In this document: piece after piece, positions 1-7,361 of the stretch
Layout of the letters: each line of letters opens with the position of its first letter
Position numbering within the stretch: position 1 is the first letter of the stretch
The notes under the pieces: generated by a model
Told to the model about the DNA's origin: nothing
Database searches by the model: none
What the model saw: only the letters and a program-made list of their open reading frames with translations
Program-made: the position numbers and the translations under genes
NCBI GenBank assembly: GCA_031261045.1
Contig: JAISKE010000025.1
Location: forward strand, 1 to 7,450
Source: Mycoplasmataceae bacterium
GTDB taxonomy: Bacteria > Bacillota_I > Bacilli_A > Mycoplasmatales > Mycoplasmoidaceae
Direction of reading: 5' to 3'
Length of the DNA: 7,450 bases

Positions 1-76
1 TTAACTCTTCAGTAGCATCGATTAGTTTTAACACCATATTACCACAAACCCCGCATTTATAAAACTTCATTTCCAT
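1..76 (-). CDS. Desulfoferrodoxin / superoxide reductase-like protein, N-terminus only
   Basis: Only the first 25 codons are in the window; the gene runs off the left edge. The peptide begins MEMKFYKCGVCGNMV, which matches the desulforedoxin-type N-terminal iron-binding domain of desulfoferrodoxins: an aromatic-Lys-Cys-x2-Cys-Gly-Asn pattern with cysteines at residues 8 and 11. In that family these two cysteines and a later Cys-Cys pair bind one iron, and a C-terminal domain reduces superoxide to hydrogen peroxide in the cytoplasm. The Cys-Cys pair and the catalytic domain would lie outside the window, so a lone desulforedoxin-like or zinc-ribbon protein cannot be excluded. The ATG at 76 is preferred over the ATG at 70 because a strong AAGGAG (84-89) sits 7 bases before it. 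The gene is divergent from mnmG. Confidence 0.65.
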   Translation of the reverse strand, partial: MEMKFYKCGVCGNMVLKLIDATEEL

Positions 77-83
77 AGTTAAT

Positions 84-89
84 CTCCTT
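84..89 (-). promoter_or_regulatory. Shine-Dalgarno site of the desulfoferrodoxin-like gene
   Basis: On the minus strand this reads AAGGAG, 7 bases upstream of the ATG at 76. It is the strongest ribosome-binding site in the window. Most other genes here have a weak site or none, so this gene may be efficiently translated; that last step is inference. Confidence 0.75.
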
Positions 90-104
90 CATATTAATTA
101 TTAA

Positions 105-114
105 TATAATTATA
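105..114. promoter_or_regulatory. Palindromic bidirectional -10 element (TATAATTATA)
   Basis: The perfect palindrome TATAATTATA contains a consensus -10 box on each strand: plus 105-110 and minus 114-109. The plus box ends 8 bases before the mnmG start codon at 119, so the predicted transcription start falls at about 117-119 and the message would be leaderless or nearly so. The minus box would start transcription near 102, giving the desulfoferrodoxin-like gene a leader of about 26 bases that includes its AAGGAG. No convincing -35 box is seen on either strand, which is common in Mollicutes. Start sites are inferred from spacing only. Confidence 0.55.
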
Positions 115-118
115 CGAA

Positions 119-1954
119 ATGAAAAAACTGTTAGTTGAGTACGACATTATAATAATTGGAGCTGGGCACGCTGGTTTAGAAGCAGCCTTTGCTTGTGCAC
201 ATTTAAATTTAAAAACAGCATTAATTACTTTATCTAAAGAATCAATTGCTTTAATGCCTTGCAACCCATCAATTGGTGGTCCCGCTAAAGGTGTGGTAAC
301 AAGAGAAATTGCGGCCCTTGGCGGCGTGCAAGCAAAAGCTACCGATGATTGTCAACTACAAATGAAATTATTAAATAGTTCTAAAGGAGCGGGGGTTTGA
401 GCTTTACGTGCGCAAGTGGATAAACTTCAATATCAGACATGATTTATTAAAGAGATTAAACATACGAAGAATCTTGAATTAATTATTGATGAAGTTAAAT
501 CTTTAATTATTAAAGGCAAACAAGTTATCGGTGTGCAAACCAGTAAACATAAGAATATCCTTGCTAAAAAAGTAATTATCACTGCTGGAACATACATGAA
601 TGCGATTACCCATATTGGTGATGAGAAAAAATTAGAGGGACCACAAGGACTAGAACGTAGCTTTGGTTTATCTGATCAATTAAAGAAACTAGGGTTTGAA
701 ATGTTAAGACTTAAAACTGGGACACCACCACGAGTCTTAAAAACTTCTATTAATTACACTCATCTATCTAAAGAACCAGGGACTAATAAGAAATTGTCAT
801 TTAGTTTTTACGACCCTCACTTCTTACCATTTAATAAACAAACTATTTGCTATTTAACTTATACTAATGAGAAGACTCATCAAATCATCAATAAAAATAA
901 ACAATTCTCGGCGATGTATTCTGGAAGTATCAAAGGAGTAGGCCCGAGATATTGTCCTAGTATCGAAGATAAGGTGACGAGATTTGCGGATAAACCAAGA
1001 CATCAAATCTTTGTAGAACCAGAATCTTTAAAATTAAATACCATGTACTTACAGGGATTATCTACTTCCTTACCCAAACAAGTTCAAGAAGAGTTTGTAC
1101 ACTCCATTAAAGGATTAGAAAAAGCCGTCTTTGATAAATATGCTTATGCGATTGAATACGATGCGATTAATCCCGTTCAATTATGACCTTCATTAGAATC
1201 TAAAAAGTACAACAATTTATATTTTGCTGGTCAAGTAAATGGCACTAGCGGTTATGAAGAGGCTGCTTGTCAAGGGCTAATGGCTGGGATTAATGCAGTC
1301 TTATCAATTAAAAATAAAAAGCCTTTAATCTTAAAGCGTGATGAAGCGTATATTGGTGTGCTAATTGATGATTTGGTCACTAAAGGTGTAACTGACCCCT
1401 ATCGTCTATTAACGAGTCGTGCAGAGTATCGTTTGTTGCTAAGAAACGATAACGCGGATGACCGTTTAATCAAATATGGTAAGAGTCTGGGGCTAATCAA
1501 ACCTATAGAATATAAAGATTATTTAAAGAACGACCTCTTAATGAAATCAACCATTAAATACTTAAAGCAAGCAACCCTAAAGGACCTACCAAAAACCTTT
1601 AAACGATTCGCAACTTCTGCTCATAGCTTATATGATTTACTAAAACGACCAGAGATTAAACTAACTCAGATATTACCAAAGACATATTTAAGTAAGTTAA
1701 GTGATCAATTAATCGATAAAATTGAAATCGCTGTTAAATTTGAAGGTTATATTAAGAATCAAGCCAAGCACATTGACCGAATTAACAAATATGACGATTT
1801 GTCCCTAGCGAAAATTAAAAATTACAAACAAATTAGGAACTTATCATTAGAAGCGATTGATAAATTAAACAAAGTTAAACCATTAACATTAGGACAAGCG
1901 AAAAGAATTAGTGGTATAAATATGACTGATTTAGTCATAATTAGTATTACTTAG
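119..1954 (+). CDS. mnmG: tRNA uridine-5-carboxymethylaminomethyl modification enzyme MnmG (GidA)
   Basis: MnmG is the FAD- and NADH-binding partner of MnmE. The complex adds carboxymethylaminomethyl (or aminomethyl) groups to C5 of the wobble uridine U34 in certain tRNAs. The 611-residue product is full length for the family. A Rossmann FAD motif [12 protein letters not shown] lies at residues 8-19 and the [12 protein letters not shown] signature at 47-58 with conserved C48. [11 protein letters not shown] follows with C279, and [18 protein letters not shown] at 369-386. The C-terminal helical region ([16 protein letters not shown]) resembles the MnmE-binding domain. The frame is continuous only if UGA is tryptophan (codons at 398, 440 and 1184); the first is in the conserved GAGVWALRAQ motif and the last in PVQLWPSLE. 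The ATG at 119 has no Shine-Dalgarno sequence, but the next in-frame Met is residue 46, beyond the FAD motif, so it is the only sensible start. It heads mnmG-rsmG-parA. Confidence 0.97.
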
Positions 1955-1966
1955 ACAAAAAATAAT

Positions 1967-2671
1967 ATGAATGCTACCCAATTTAAACAAGAAATAAATA
2001 AAGCTTTTACTGACATTGACGCCGGGTTCTTTGATAATGTGGAGAAATATAAAGTGTTTTTACAAGATTACAATCAAAAAGTAAATTTAACTCGTCTTGA
2101 TACTGAGGATAAGATTTATGGTGATTACTTTTATGAATCCGTAATTCCTTTTCAGAATGTTCATTTAACTAATCTCAGAACAGTGCTAGACATTGGTAGT
2201 GGTTCAGGGATTCCGGGTGTGGTGTTGAAATTAATGTATCCACATTTAGATTTAACCATCATTGAATCAAATAATAAGAAAGTAACATTTCTAAATAAGT
2301 TATGTGAAATGTTAGGAATTAAAGTTACGGTGCTATATCAACGGGCAGAATTAATTCAAGCTAATCAACGTGAAGCATTTGAATTAGTTACTTCCAGAGC
2401 AGTAGCAGCATTGTCGATATTAGTGGAATTATCCATTCCTTATTTAAAAGTGGGTGGTACTTTGATTGAACCAAAAACCATGAATGCAACGAATGAAATT
2501 AAACAAGCCGAAACTAAAATTGAACAGTTAGGTGGTAAACTAGTAATAGTGGATCAATTTATGTCAGTTAACAAAGTTAACCACCATGTTGTTATTGTAA
2601 AGAAAATCGCGCCAACTAATCATCAATATCCACGAATTTGACAAGAAATCATTAAGGATGAAGATGTCTAA
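1967..2671 (+). CDS. rsmG: 16S rRNA (guanine-527-N7)-methyltransferase RsmG (GidB)
   Basis: RsmG uses S-adenosylmethionine to methylate N7 of G527 in the 530 loop of 16S rRNA; loss in other bacteria gives low-level streptomycin resistance. The 234-residue product is close to the usual length of about 240. A helical N-terminal part contains YNQKVNLTRL (35-44). The class I methyltransferase motif is VLDIGSGSGIPG (73-84), E100 is in the position expected to contact the SAM ribose, and the family segment VTSRAVAAL follows at 141-149. The frame passes through one UGA (2639) read as Trp near the C-terminus (YPRIWQEI) and ends at TAA. The start lies 12 bases after the mnmG stop with no Shine-Dalgarno sequence, so reinitiation after mnmG is likely. 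Its 3' end overlaps the next gene. The mnmG-rsmG order is widely conserved. Confidence 0.96.
2654..2658 (+). promoter_or_regulatory. Shine-Dalgarno site that selects the ParA-like start at 2664
   Basis: AAGGA lies inside the rsmG coding end. Two candidate starts follow, ATG at 2658 and ATG at 2664. The site overlaps the first and stands 5 bases before the second, so 2664 is favoured. This gives a protein beginning MSKIIALL, like ordinary ParA N-termini. Confidence 0.6.
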
Positions 2672-3383
2672 AATTATTGCTCTATTATCAAGTGACAAAA
2701 AAGGTGGCGCCACTACCATTGCTTTTAACTTAGCTAACATCTTAAAGGGTGAAGATAAAAAAGTATTAATCATTAATAACGAATTTGAAAGTTCCTATAC
2801 TAAAATTTTAGACATCAACGCTAAAGATATTAAAACAACTGGCACCATTTATCCATTAGTATTTGCTAAGTATAAAAAGAATGTCCAGATATTATTTTTA
2901 AAGAATCCTCTTACCCAAATCAACAACTTAAAATTGGACTATCAAAAGATTTTAACTGCTCAAGCAAAGCAATGGAAAGATTTATTTGATTATGTAATCT
3001 TTGATACCAACTATACTTGAAAGAAATTAAGCAACATTGCTTTACAGTTTGCTAGTAGTGTCATTGCGGTTTATGATATTAATCATTACACCACCACTGA
3101 TTTAACTAATACCGTGAAAGACATTAGAATGAACCAGTTAACTAATAGCAAACTTAAATTAAGTGGTATTGTATTAAACAACTTTATCCGTGATGATAAT
3201 AATCATTTAGCGGCGTTACTTAATATTGATAAGATTCTATATAAACAACAAAATGTGATTACTTTACCATTTGTTAATGAATTAGTAAAAGTATCAGATA
3301 AATCTTTATCTTATACCAATAGTATTCAATGATCTGATTATGCAATGGAATTAAGTAAAATTGCTAAATTATTAAAGGCCTAA
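2664..3383 (+). CDS. Degenerate ParA/Soj-family protein lacking the Walker A lysine
   Basis: The 239-residue product is the length of Soj/ParA, the ATPase that with ParB moves and organises chromosome origins. Family traits visible are the opening MSKIIALLSS, a Gly-rich turn followed by TTIAFNLANIL (17-27), a DYVIFDTN strand (109-116), the late LKLSGIVLNNF strand (165-174), and a C-terminal segment LPFVNELVKVSDKSLSY (201-217) resembling the IPRNVRLSEAPSYG stretch of Soj. The ATP site is damaged. The usual KGGVGKTT is here KGGATT (13-18), missing two residues including the P-loop lysine. The usual DxDPQGN after the second strand is INNEFES (37-43), and DTPP is DTNY (114-117). UGA is read as Trp at 3018 and 3330. 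The gene overlaps rsmG by 8 bases and sits at the classical soj position, but no parB follows. It may be a non-ATPase descendant with a scaffold or regulatory role; that role is unknown. Confidence 0.8.
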
Positions 3384-4633
3384 TTAGCGCTAGTTCAACC
3401 ACTAGGTAAACCAACAGATTTTAAATAAATCAAGGCTTGGCTATCGCTAAATGAGCAATTTGTATGTGAAACTGTTCCAATAGTATTTACGCCCCTAAAA
3501 CAATTGATTCCACTTCATTTTGGTAAAACATTTCAATCCGCTAGGTTAATATTATTAATTAGAGTTTGACTAGAGAAAGCATCATTATTTATGGCAACAA
3601 TCGTTGAAGGAATAGTGAGAGACCCAGTAATTTTTTGTGCATTACTGCCGACGGAAAAAGTGTAAGCAGCAACTCCATAGGTGCCCGGGATAAAGCTAAA
3701 ACTAGCGGTAGTGCCTTGACTATAATTTACTGATAATGCTCATATATTTGTACAAGCGCTGTTTGTTTTACAATAATACACACCTTGGTCAGTTTGGAAG
3801 GCAGCACTATTACAATCATAAAATGCCTTTTGACCAACGTAATTTACAGTGTTTGGTAAAACTAAATCATCAGTAATTGAGGAACATTCCATAAAGGCAC
3901 TGGAGCAAATTGAACGTAATTTATTTAGTCCGCCAATAATTTGGGATCACGAATTGCTTATACCGCTATTACTAACGAATGCTGATCCGACAATCCCGTA
4001 AGTATTAGCATTCAATGTTAAGGCACCAGTGATTGCACTCTGGCCGCCAAAACATCATATATTGTGGTATTCCGATTCATCTGTTCAAGAGTATTGCACG
4101 CTATTCGCAATGCTTCATTCAAGGTTAGTATTAGTAAAACAATTATCGCCTACAATAACCACAGAGTCAGGGATGTATAGCTTGCCACTTAAATTAGTAC
4201 AACCTTGGAATGCACCGTGATCAATACAATACAAATATTGTCCAAAAGTAATCGTTCCAGTTAGACTTGTGTCATTTTTAAAAGCATCTGTTGATATTCG
4301 ATATACTTTATATTCCTCGTTGTTGTGAACGATTGTGTCAGGAATGACTAGATTTTTAGCAGAGTAGTTGTTAATAGAATCAATGGTTGCTAATTTTGTG
4401 CCCCCGTTATCATAGTAAGACATATTTACAGTTCCGGCAGTATGATTTTGCCAATTAGAACCATCATCATTATATGGAGATGTTTTTGGAGTTTTTTTAT
4501 GTCAAATCGCATAACCGATGCCAATTCCAGTTCCGATAAGGGCTAAACCACCAAATATTGAACCTAAAATGATGCCAGTTTTCTGTTTTTTTGTTAAGCA
4601 ACTATTTCTACTTAAAGATCTTTGTTTTTTCAT
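3380..4633 (-). CDS. BspA-like leucine-rich-repeat surface protein with N-terminal membrane anchor
   Basis: This 417-residue frame is open throughout with nine UGA codons read as Trp (for example residues 44, 173, 183, 193) and ends at TAG. A basic N-terminus (K2, K3, R6, R9, K15, K16, K18) precedes one hydrophobic segment at about 21-43. This is a signal anchor or signal peptide without a lipobox cysteine, which places the rest outside the cell. A Ser/Thr/Asn-rich spacer follows, then irregular BspA/LRR_5-type repeats with the phasing IPD-x-V…I-x-x-x-A/C-F-x-x-C/N-T-x-L. Examples are STDAFKNDTSLTG (114-126), HGAFQGCTNLSGKLYIPDSV (139-158), SSAFMECSSITDDLVLPNTV (244-263) and ITGSLTIPSTIVAINNDAF (335-353). 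In other bacteria and protists such proteins bind host or microbial surfaces; a role here is inferred. The start at 4633 has GAGGA 4 bases upstream. It lies 38 bases after ffh on the same strand, and its stop overlaps that of the ParA-like gene. Confidence 0.85.
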
Positions 4634-4664
4634 AATATCCTCATTTCTTATTTAGGATATTATA
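4632..4664 (-). promoter_or_regulatory. Promoter, ribosome site and 10-bp inverted repeat of the BspA-like gene
   Basis: A perfect inverted repeat, ATAATATCCT (4632-4641) and AGGATATTAT (4654-4663), is separated by 12 bases. On the minus strand a TATAAT -10 box (4664-4659) lies in the upstream arm. The GAGGA ribosome site (4642-4638) and the first two bases of the ATG (4633-4632) lie in the downstream arm. If transcription starts from this -10 box, near 4652, most of the upstream arm is not copied and the repeat would act as a DNA operator. If instead RNA runs through from ffh, both arms form a hairpin that buries the ribosome site and start codon. The repeat is seen directly; both regulatory readings are inference. 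Confidence 0.55.
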
Positions 4665-4671
4665 TAAAAAA

Positions 4672-6009
4672 TTAAAAACCTAAACCACCAAATGGATTTT
4701 TACCATGGCGAATCATCTTCCCCATCTCTTCCATTTTCTTTTTAGATTTTTCTCATTCAGACAATAATTTATTTAAATCATCTGGTTTACGTCCAGAGCC
4801 ATTTACCACTCTTAATCTTCGGGTGGCATCTTTCTTAAATAATTGTGGATTGCGTCTTTCCTTTTGAGTCATGGAAGTTAATAAGATACTTCAAGTTTTC
4901 ATCTTACGTTCTGCTTCACCAATCCGGTCTTCACTAACTTTAGGTGCGTTAGGCATCATTTTCATAACGGAACTCATAGACCCCATCTTGGATAATTGTT
5001 TCATTTGTTCCATTAAGTCTTCTAAATCCATCTTGCCTGATAACATACGACCCATGGCTTTTTTAGCTTTATTTTCATCCAAAGTTTCGCTAGCTTTTTC
5101 AGCCAAGGTCAAAATATCACCTAAACCTAAAATACGATCGGCAATTCTTTCTGGGTAGAAAACATCTAAAGAACCAACTTTTTCACCAATACCCGTAAAT
5201 TTAACTGGCACTTTCAGTAAATGAGTTAATGAAAGAGCAGCACCAGCTCGGGCATCAGAGTCTAATTTAGTAATTACGAAACCAGTTAAATCCAGATGCT
5301 TATTGAATTCAGAAGCAACATTAATTACGTCTTGACCTGACATGGCGTCAACTACTAATAATATTTCATCAGGTGAAACTCGATTACGAATGTTTTTTAA
5401 TTCAGTCATTAATTCTTCGTTTGTTTGTAAACGTCCAGCGGTATCAAAGATAATTACATCATTATCATTAGCTTGTGCTTTAGCAATTGCTTCGTCAGCG
5501 GTAATCACTGGGTTTTGAACGCTCTTTTGGTAGAAGTCTACTTTTACTTCTTTGGCTAAAGTTTCTAATTGATCGATGGCTGCTGGACGATAAATATCTA
5601 GAGCAACTAGCATGGGCTTTTTATCAAATTTACTTTTAAAATAATTGGCAAGTTTAGCTGCAGTCGTAGTTTTTCCAGACCCTTGCAAACCAACCATCAT
5701 AATTTTTAATGTTTTAACGTTAGTGTTGACACCAGCCGTTTTTTTGCCCAAGATATTTACTAATTCATTTTTAATGATTGTTAATAAAACTTGTTCGGCA
5801 TCTTCGCCAGGATTAATTACTCGACCAACCGCTTGTTGACGAATACTTTTAATAAAATCTTTAACCACGATTAAACTAACGTCAGCATCCAATAAAGTAA
5901 TTCTGATTTGCTTTAAGACTTCGGTTATTTCATCTTCAGTGATCGTTCAGTTGTCTAACTTCTTTTTAAAGTGACGGGCAACGATCTTGCTTATCATTGA
6001 TTTGAACAT
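4672..6009 (-). CDS. ffh: Signal recognition particle GTPase Ffh (SRP54)
   Basis: Ffh binds SRP RNA and signal sequences emerging from ribosomes, and docks with FtsY to deliver them to the membrane translocon. The 445-residue product is of normal length. The N domain (about 1-100) includes ITLLDADVSLIVVKDF. The G domain shows GLQGSGKTTTAAKLA (107-121), DTAGR (189-193), TKLDSDARAGAALS (247-260) and TGIGEKVGSLDVF. The methionine-rich M domain (about 315-445) carries GRMLSGKMDLEDLMEQM and the RNA-contact signature RRLRVVNGSG. UGA codons encode W21, W373 and the Trp in SEWEK. The ATG at 6009 lies one base after the restored tyrS stop and has no Shine-Dalgarno sequence, so translation is probably coupled to tyrS. 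The alternative Met5 is less likely because residues 1-4 match normal Ffh starts. It ends at TAA, 38 bases before the BspA-like gene, with no terminator in between. Confidence 0.97.
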
Positions 6010-6010
6010 G

Positions 6011-7248
6011 TTAAGCCCACTTAATTAAGAAGAAATCTTTTTTACCCTTTTTAATGTAAGAGAATTGATGATTAATCGTATCACGCTTGTTGATCTCATG
6101 GTCAAACTTTTCAATGATCTTGCCATTAACGACAATGCTCTTGGACTCAATTAGACGACGACATCGCTCTTCGACTTAGTTACTCCAGCATTTACTAATA
6201 AATCACTAATAACATAGCTATCCTGCGATGCCTCATAAGCTGGCAAAGTAGTTAGCCACATTAATAAATTATCAGTAGATAGAGTATCAAGATTGCCTTT
6301 ATATAAGACATCGGCAATGGTTACACAATCAGCATAAACTTGATTGCCGTGGATATCACTAACGATACATTCGGCTAGCTTACGTTGCGCAATTCTTTTA
6401 GACGGTTCACTAGCTTGTTGTTTTAAAATAGTTTCAATTTCTTCTTGAGTTAAGAATGTTAAGAATTTTAATAATTGTTCCACTTTACTATCTGGTTGAT
6501 TAATTAAGAATTGATACATCGCAAATGGTGAAGTATATTTAGGATCAAGGTAGATGGCGCCCTTTTCACTCTTACCAAACTTAGTACCGTCTTCTTTAGT
6601 TAATAAATTAATGGTTAAGCCACATGCTTTATTTTCCTCACCGTACATTTTACGAATGATTTCTACACCAGTAGTAATGTTACCTCATTGGTCACTACCA
6701 CCAATTTGTAATACAACGTCTTCATGTTGATATAGTCAAGCAAAGTCATAACCTTGAATTAAGGCATATGAAAATTCTGTAAAAGAAATACCAGATTCTA
6801 ATCTTGTTTTAATTAAATCTTTCTCTAATAAATAGTTAACGTTAATTAATTTACCAACATTTCTTAAGAAATCGAACATACTCATCTTGCTATAGATAAT
6901 GTTGTTATTAATAACATCGGTATCAGAATATTTAATAATCTGTTTCTCAATTGCGGCTGCATTAGCATCAATTACATCAACAGTTTTCATGGTACGCTCT
7001 AATTTTTTTCCGGAAGGATCACCAATTTGACCAGTGGCTCCGCCTAAAACCGCAAAAGTATTATGCCCATGTTGTTTTAATCGTTTTAAGATTAACAACA
7101 TATTGTAGTTACCCAAGTGTAAGGAATCAAAAGAAGGATCAAAACCAATGTAGGCAGTCCCCTTCTCCTTGACAAACTGTTCTATTTTTTGTTTATTTGT
7201 AACATTGTTGATTAACCCTCTTCAGGTCAATTCCTCGATAAAATTCAT
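6011..7248 (-). CDS. tyrS: Tyrosyl-tRNA synthetase with a one-base frameshift in the S4 domain
   Basis: TyrRS activates tyrosine with ATP and charges tRNA-Tyr. Class I features visible are GFDPSFDSLHLGNY with the HIGH-type motif H44-L-G-N47, GGATGQIGDPSGKK, YALIQGYDF, GGSDQWGN (about 185-192) and the KMSKS-type motif KFGKS (223-227). UGA codons supply Trp at residue 9 and in DFAWLYQ and SDQWGN. As written, the frame from the ATG at 7248 hits TAA at 6153-6151, giving 365 residues that end SKSDVVV. Moving to the -1 frame at about 6164/6163 restores CRRLIESKSIVVNGKIIEKF and continues to a TAA at 6013-6011, giving about 412 residues, the normal length. So one base appears to be missing inside the C-terminal S4 RNA-binding domain. 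No slippery heptamer is seen at the junction, so a sequencing or assembly error or a recent mutation is more likely than programmed frameshifting. The start has no Shine-Dalgarno sequence. The gene heads a tyrS-ffh unit. Confidence 0.93.
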
Positions 7249-7326
7249 ATTAATTAATATTTTAGTAGTTTTTTTGAGATTTCGTTGCTATTAGTATGTA
7301 TGGACCAGAAATACACAAATTATGTA

Positions 7327-7332
7327 ATTATA
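7327..7332 (-). promoter_or_regulatory. Candidate -10 box of tyrS
   Basis: On the minus strand this reads TATAAT. Transcription would start near 7320 and give tyrS a leader of about 72 AT-rich bases without a Shine-Dalgarno sequence. No clear -35 box is present; TTGAAG lies 15 bases upstream, within the preceding hairpin. TATAAT-like strings are frequent by chance in DNA this rich in A and T, so this is a moderate call. Confidence 0.4.
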
Positions 7333-7361
7333 AAAATAATCGACTTGCTTCAAAACAAGCG
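7333..7361 (-). terminator. Candidate intrinsic terminator upstream of tyrS
   Basis: On the minus strand CGCTTG (7361-7356) can pair with CAAG-T-CG (7347-7341), six base pairs with one bulged T and an 8-base loop. ATTATTTTTA follows at 7340-7331. This is the arrangement of a modest rho-independent terminator for a minus-strand gene lying further right. It would end just before the tyrS -10 box. The stem is short, so confidence is limited. Confidence 0.35.

Noticed and set aside
415..423. AGTGGATAA resembles a DnaA box with one mismatch, near genes that often flank oriC
   Set aside because: It is a single imperfect site inside mnmG coding sequence. No cluster of boxes or AT-rich unwinding region accompanies it, so an origin is not supported.
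119..1954. Three separate short genes or a broken mnmG
   Set aside because: All interruptions are in-frame TGA codons at tryptophan positions, two of them family-conserved, so this is one intact gene under translation table 4.
2564..2773. Minus-strand open frame of 69 codons across the rsmG/ParA-like junction
   Set aside because: It is antisense to two well-supported overlapping genes and has no family resemblance or ribosome site.
3390..3405. Bidirectional terminator between the convergent ParA-like and BspA-like genes
   Set aside because: The CTAGT/ACTAG stem is only 5 bp, AT-rich and lacks a T-tract on either strand.
4029..4220. Plus-strand open frame inside the BspA-like gene
   Set aside because: It is a shadow of the continuous minus-strand repeat protein, which shows clear repeat phasing in its own frame.
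4871..5158. Plus-strand open frame inside ffh, and a similar one at 5645-5839
   Set aside because: Both are antisense shadows of conserved Ffh domains and have no recognisable features.
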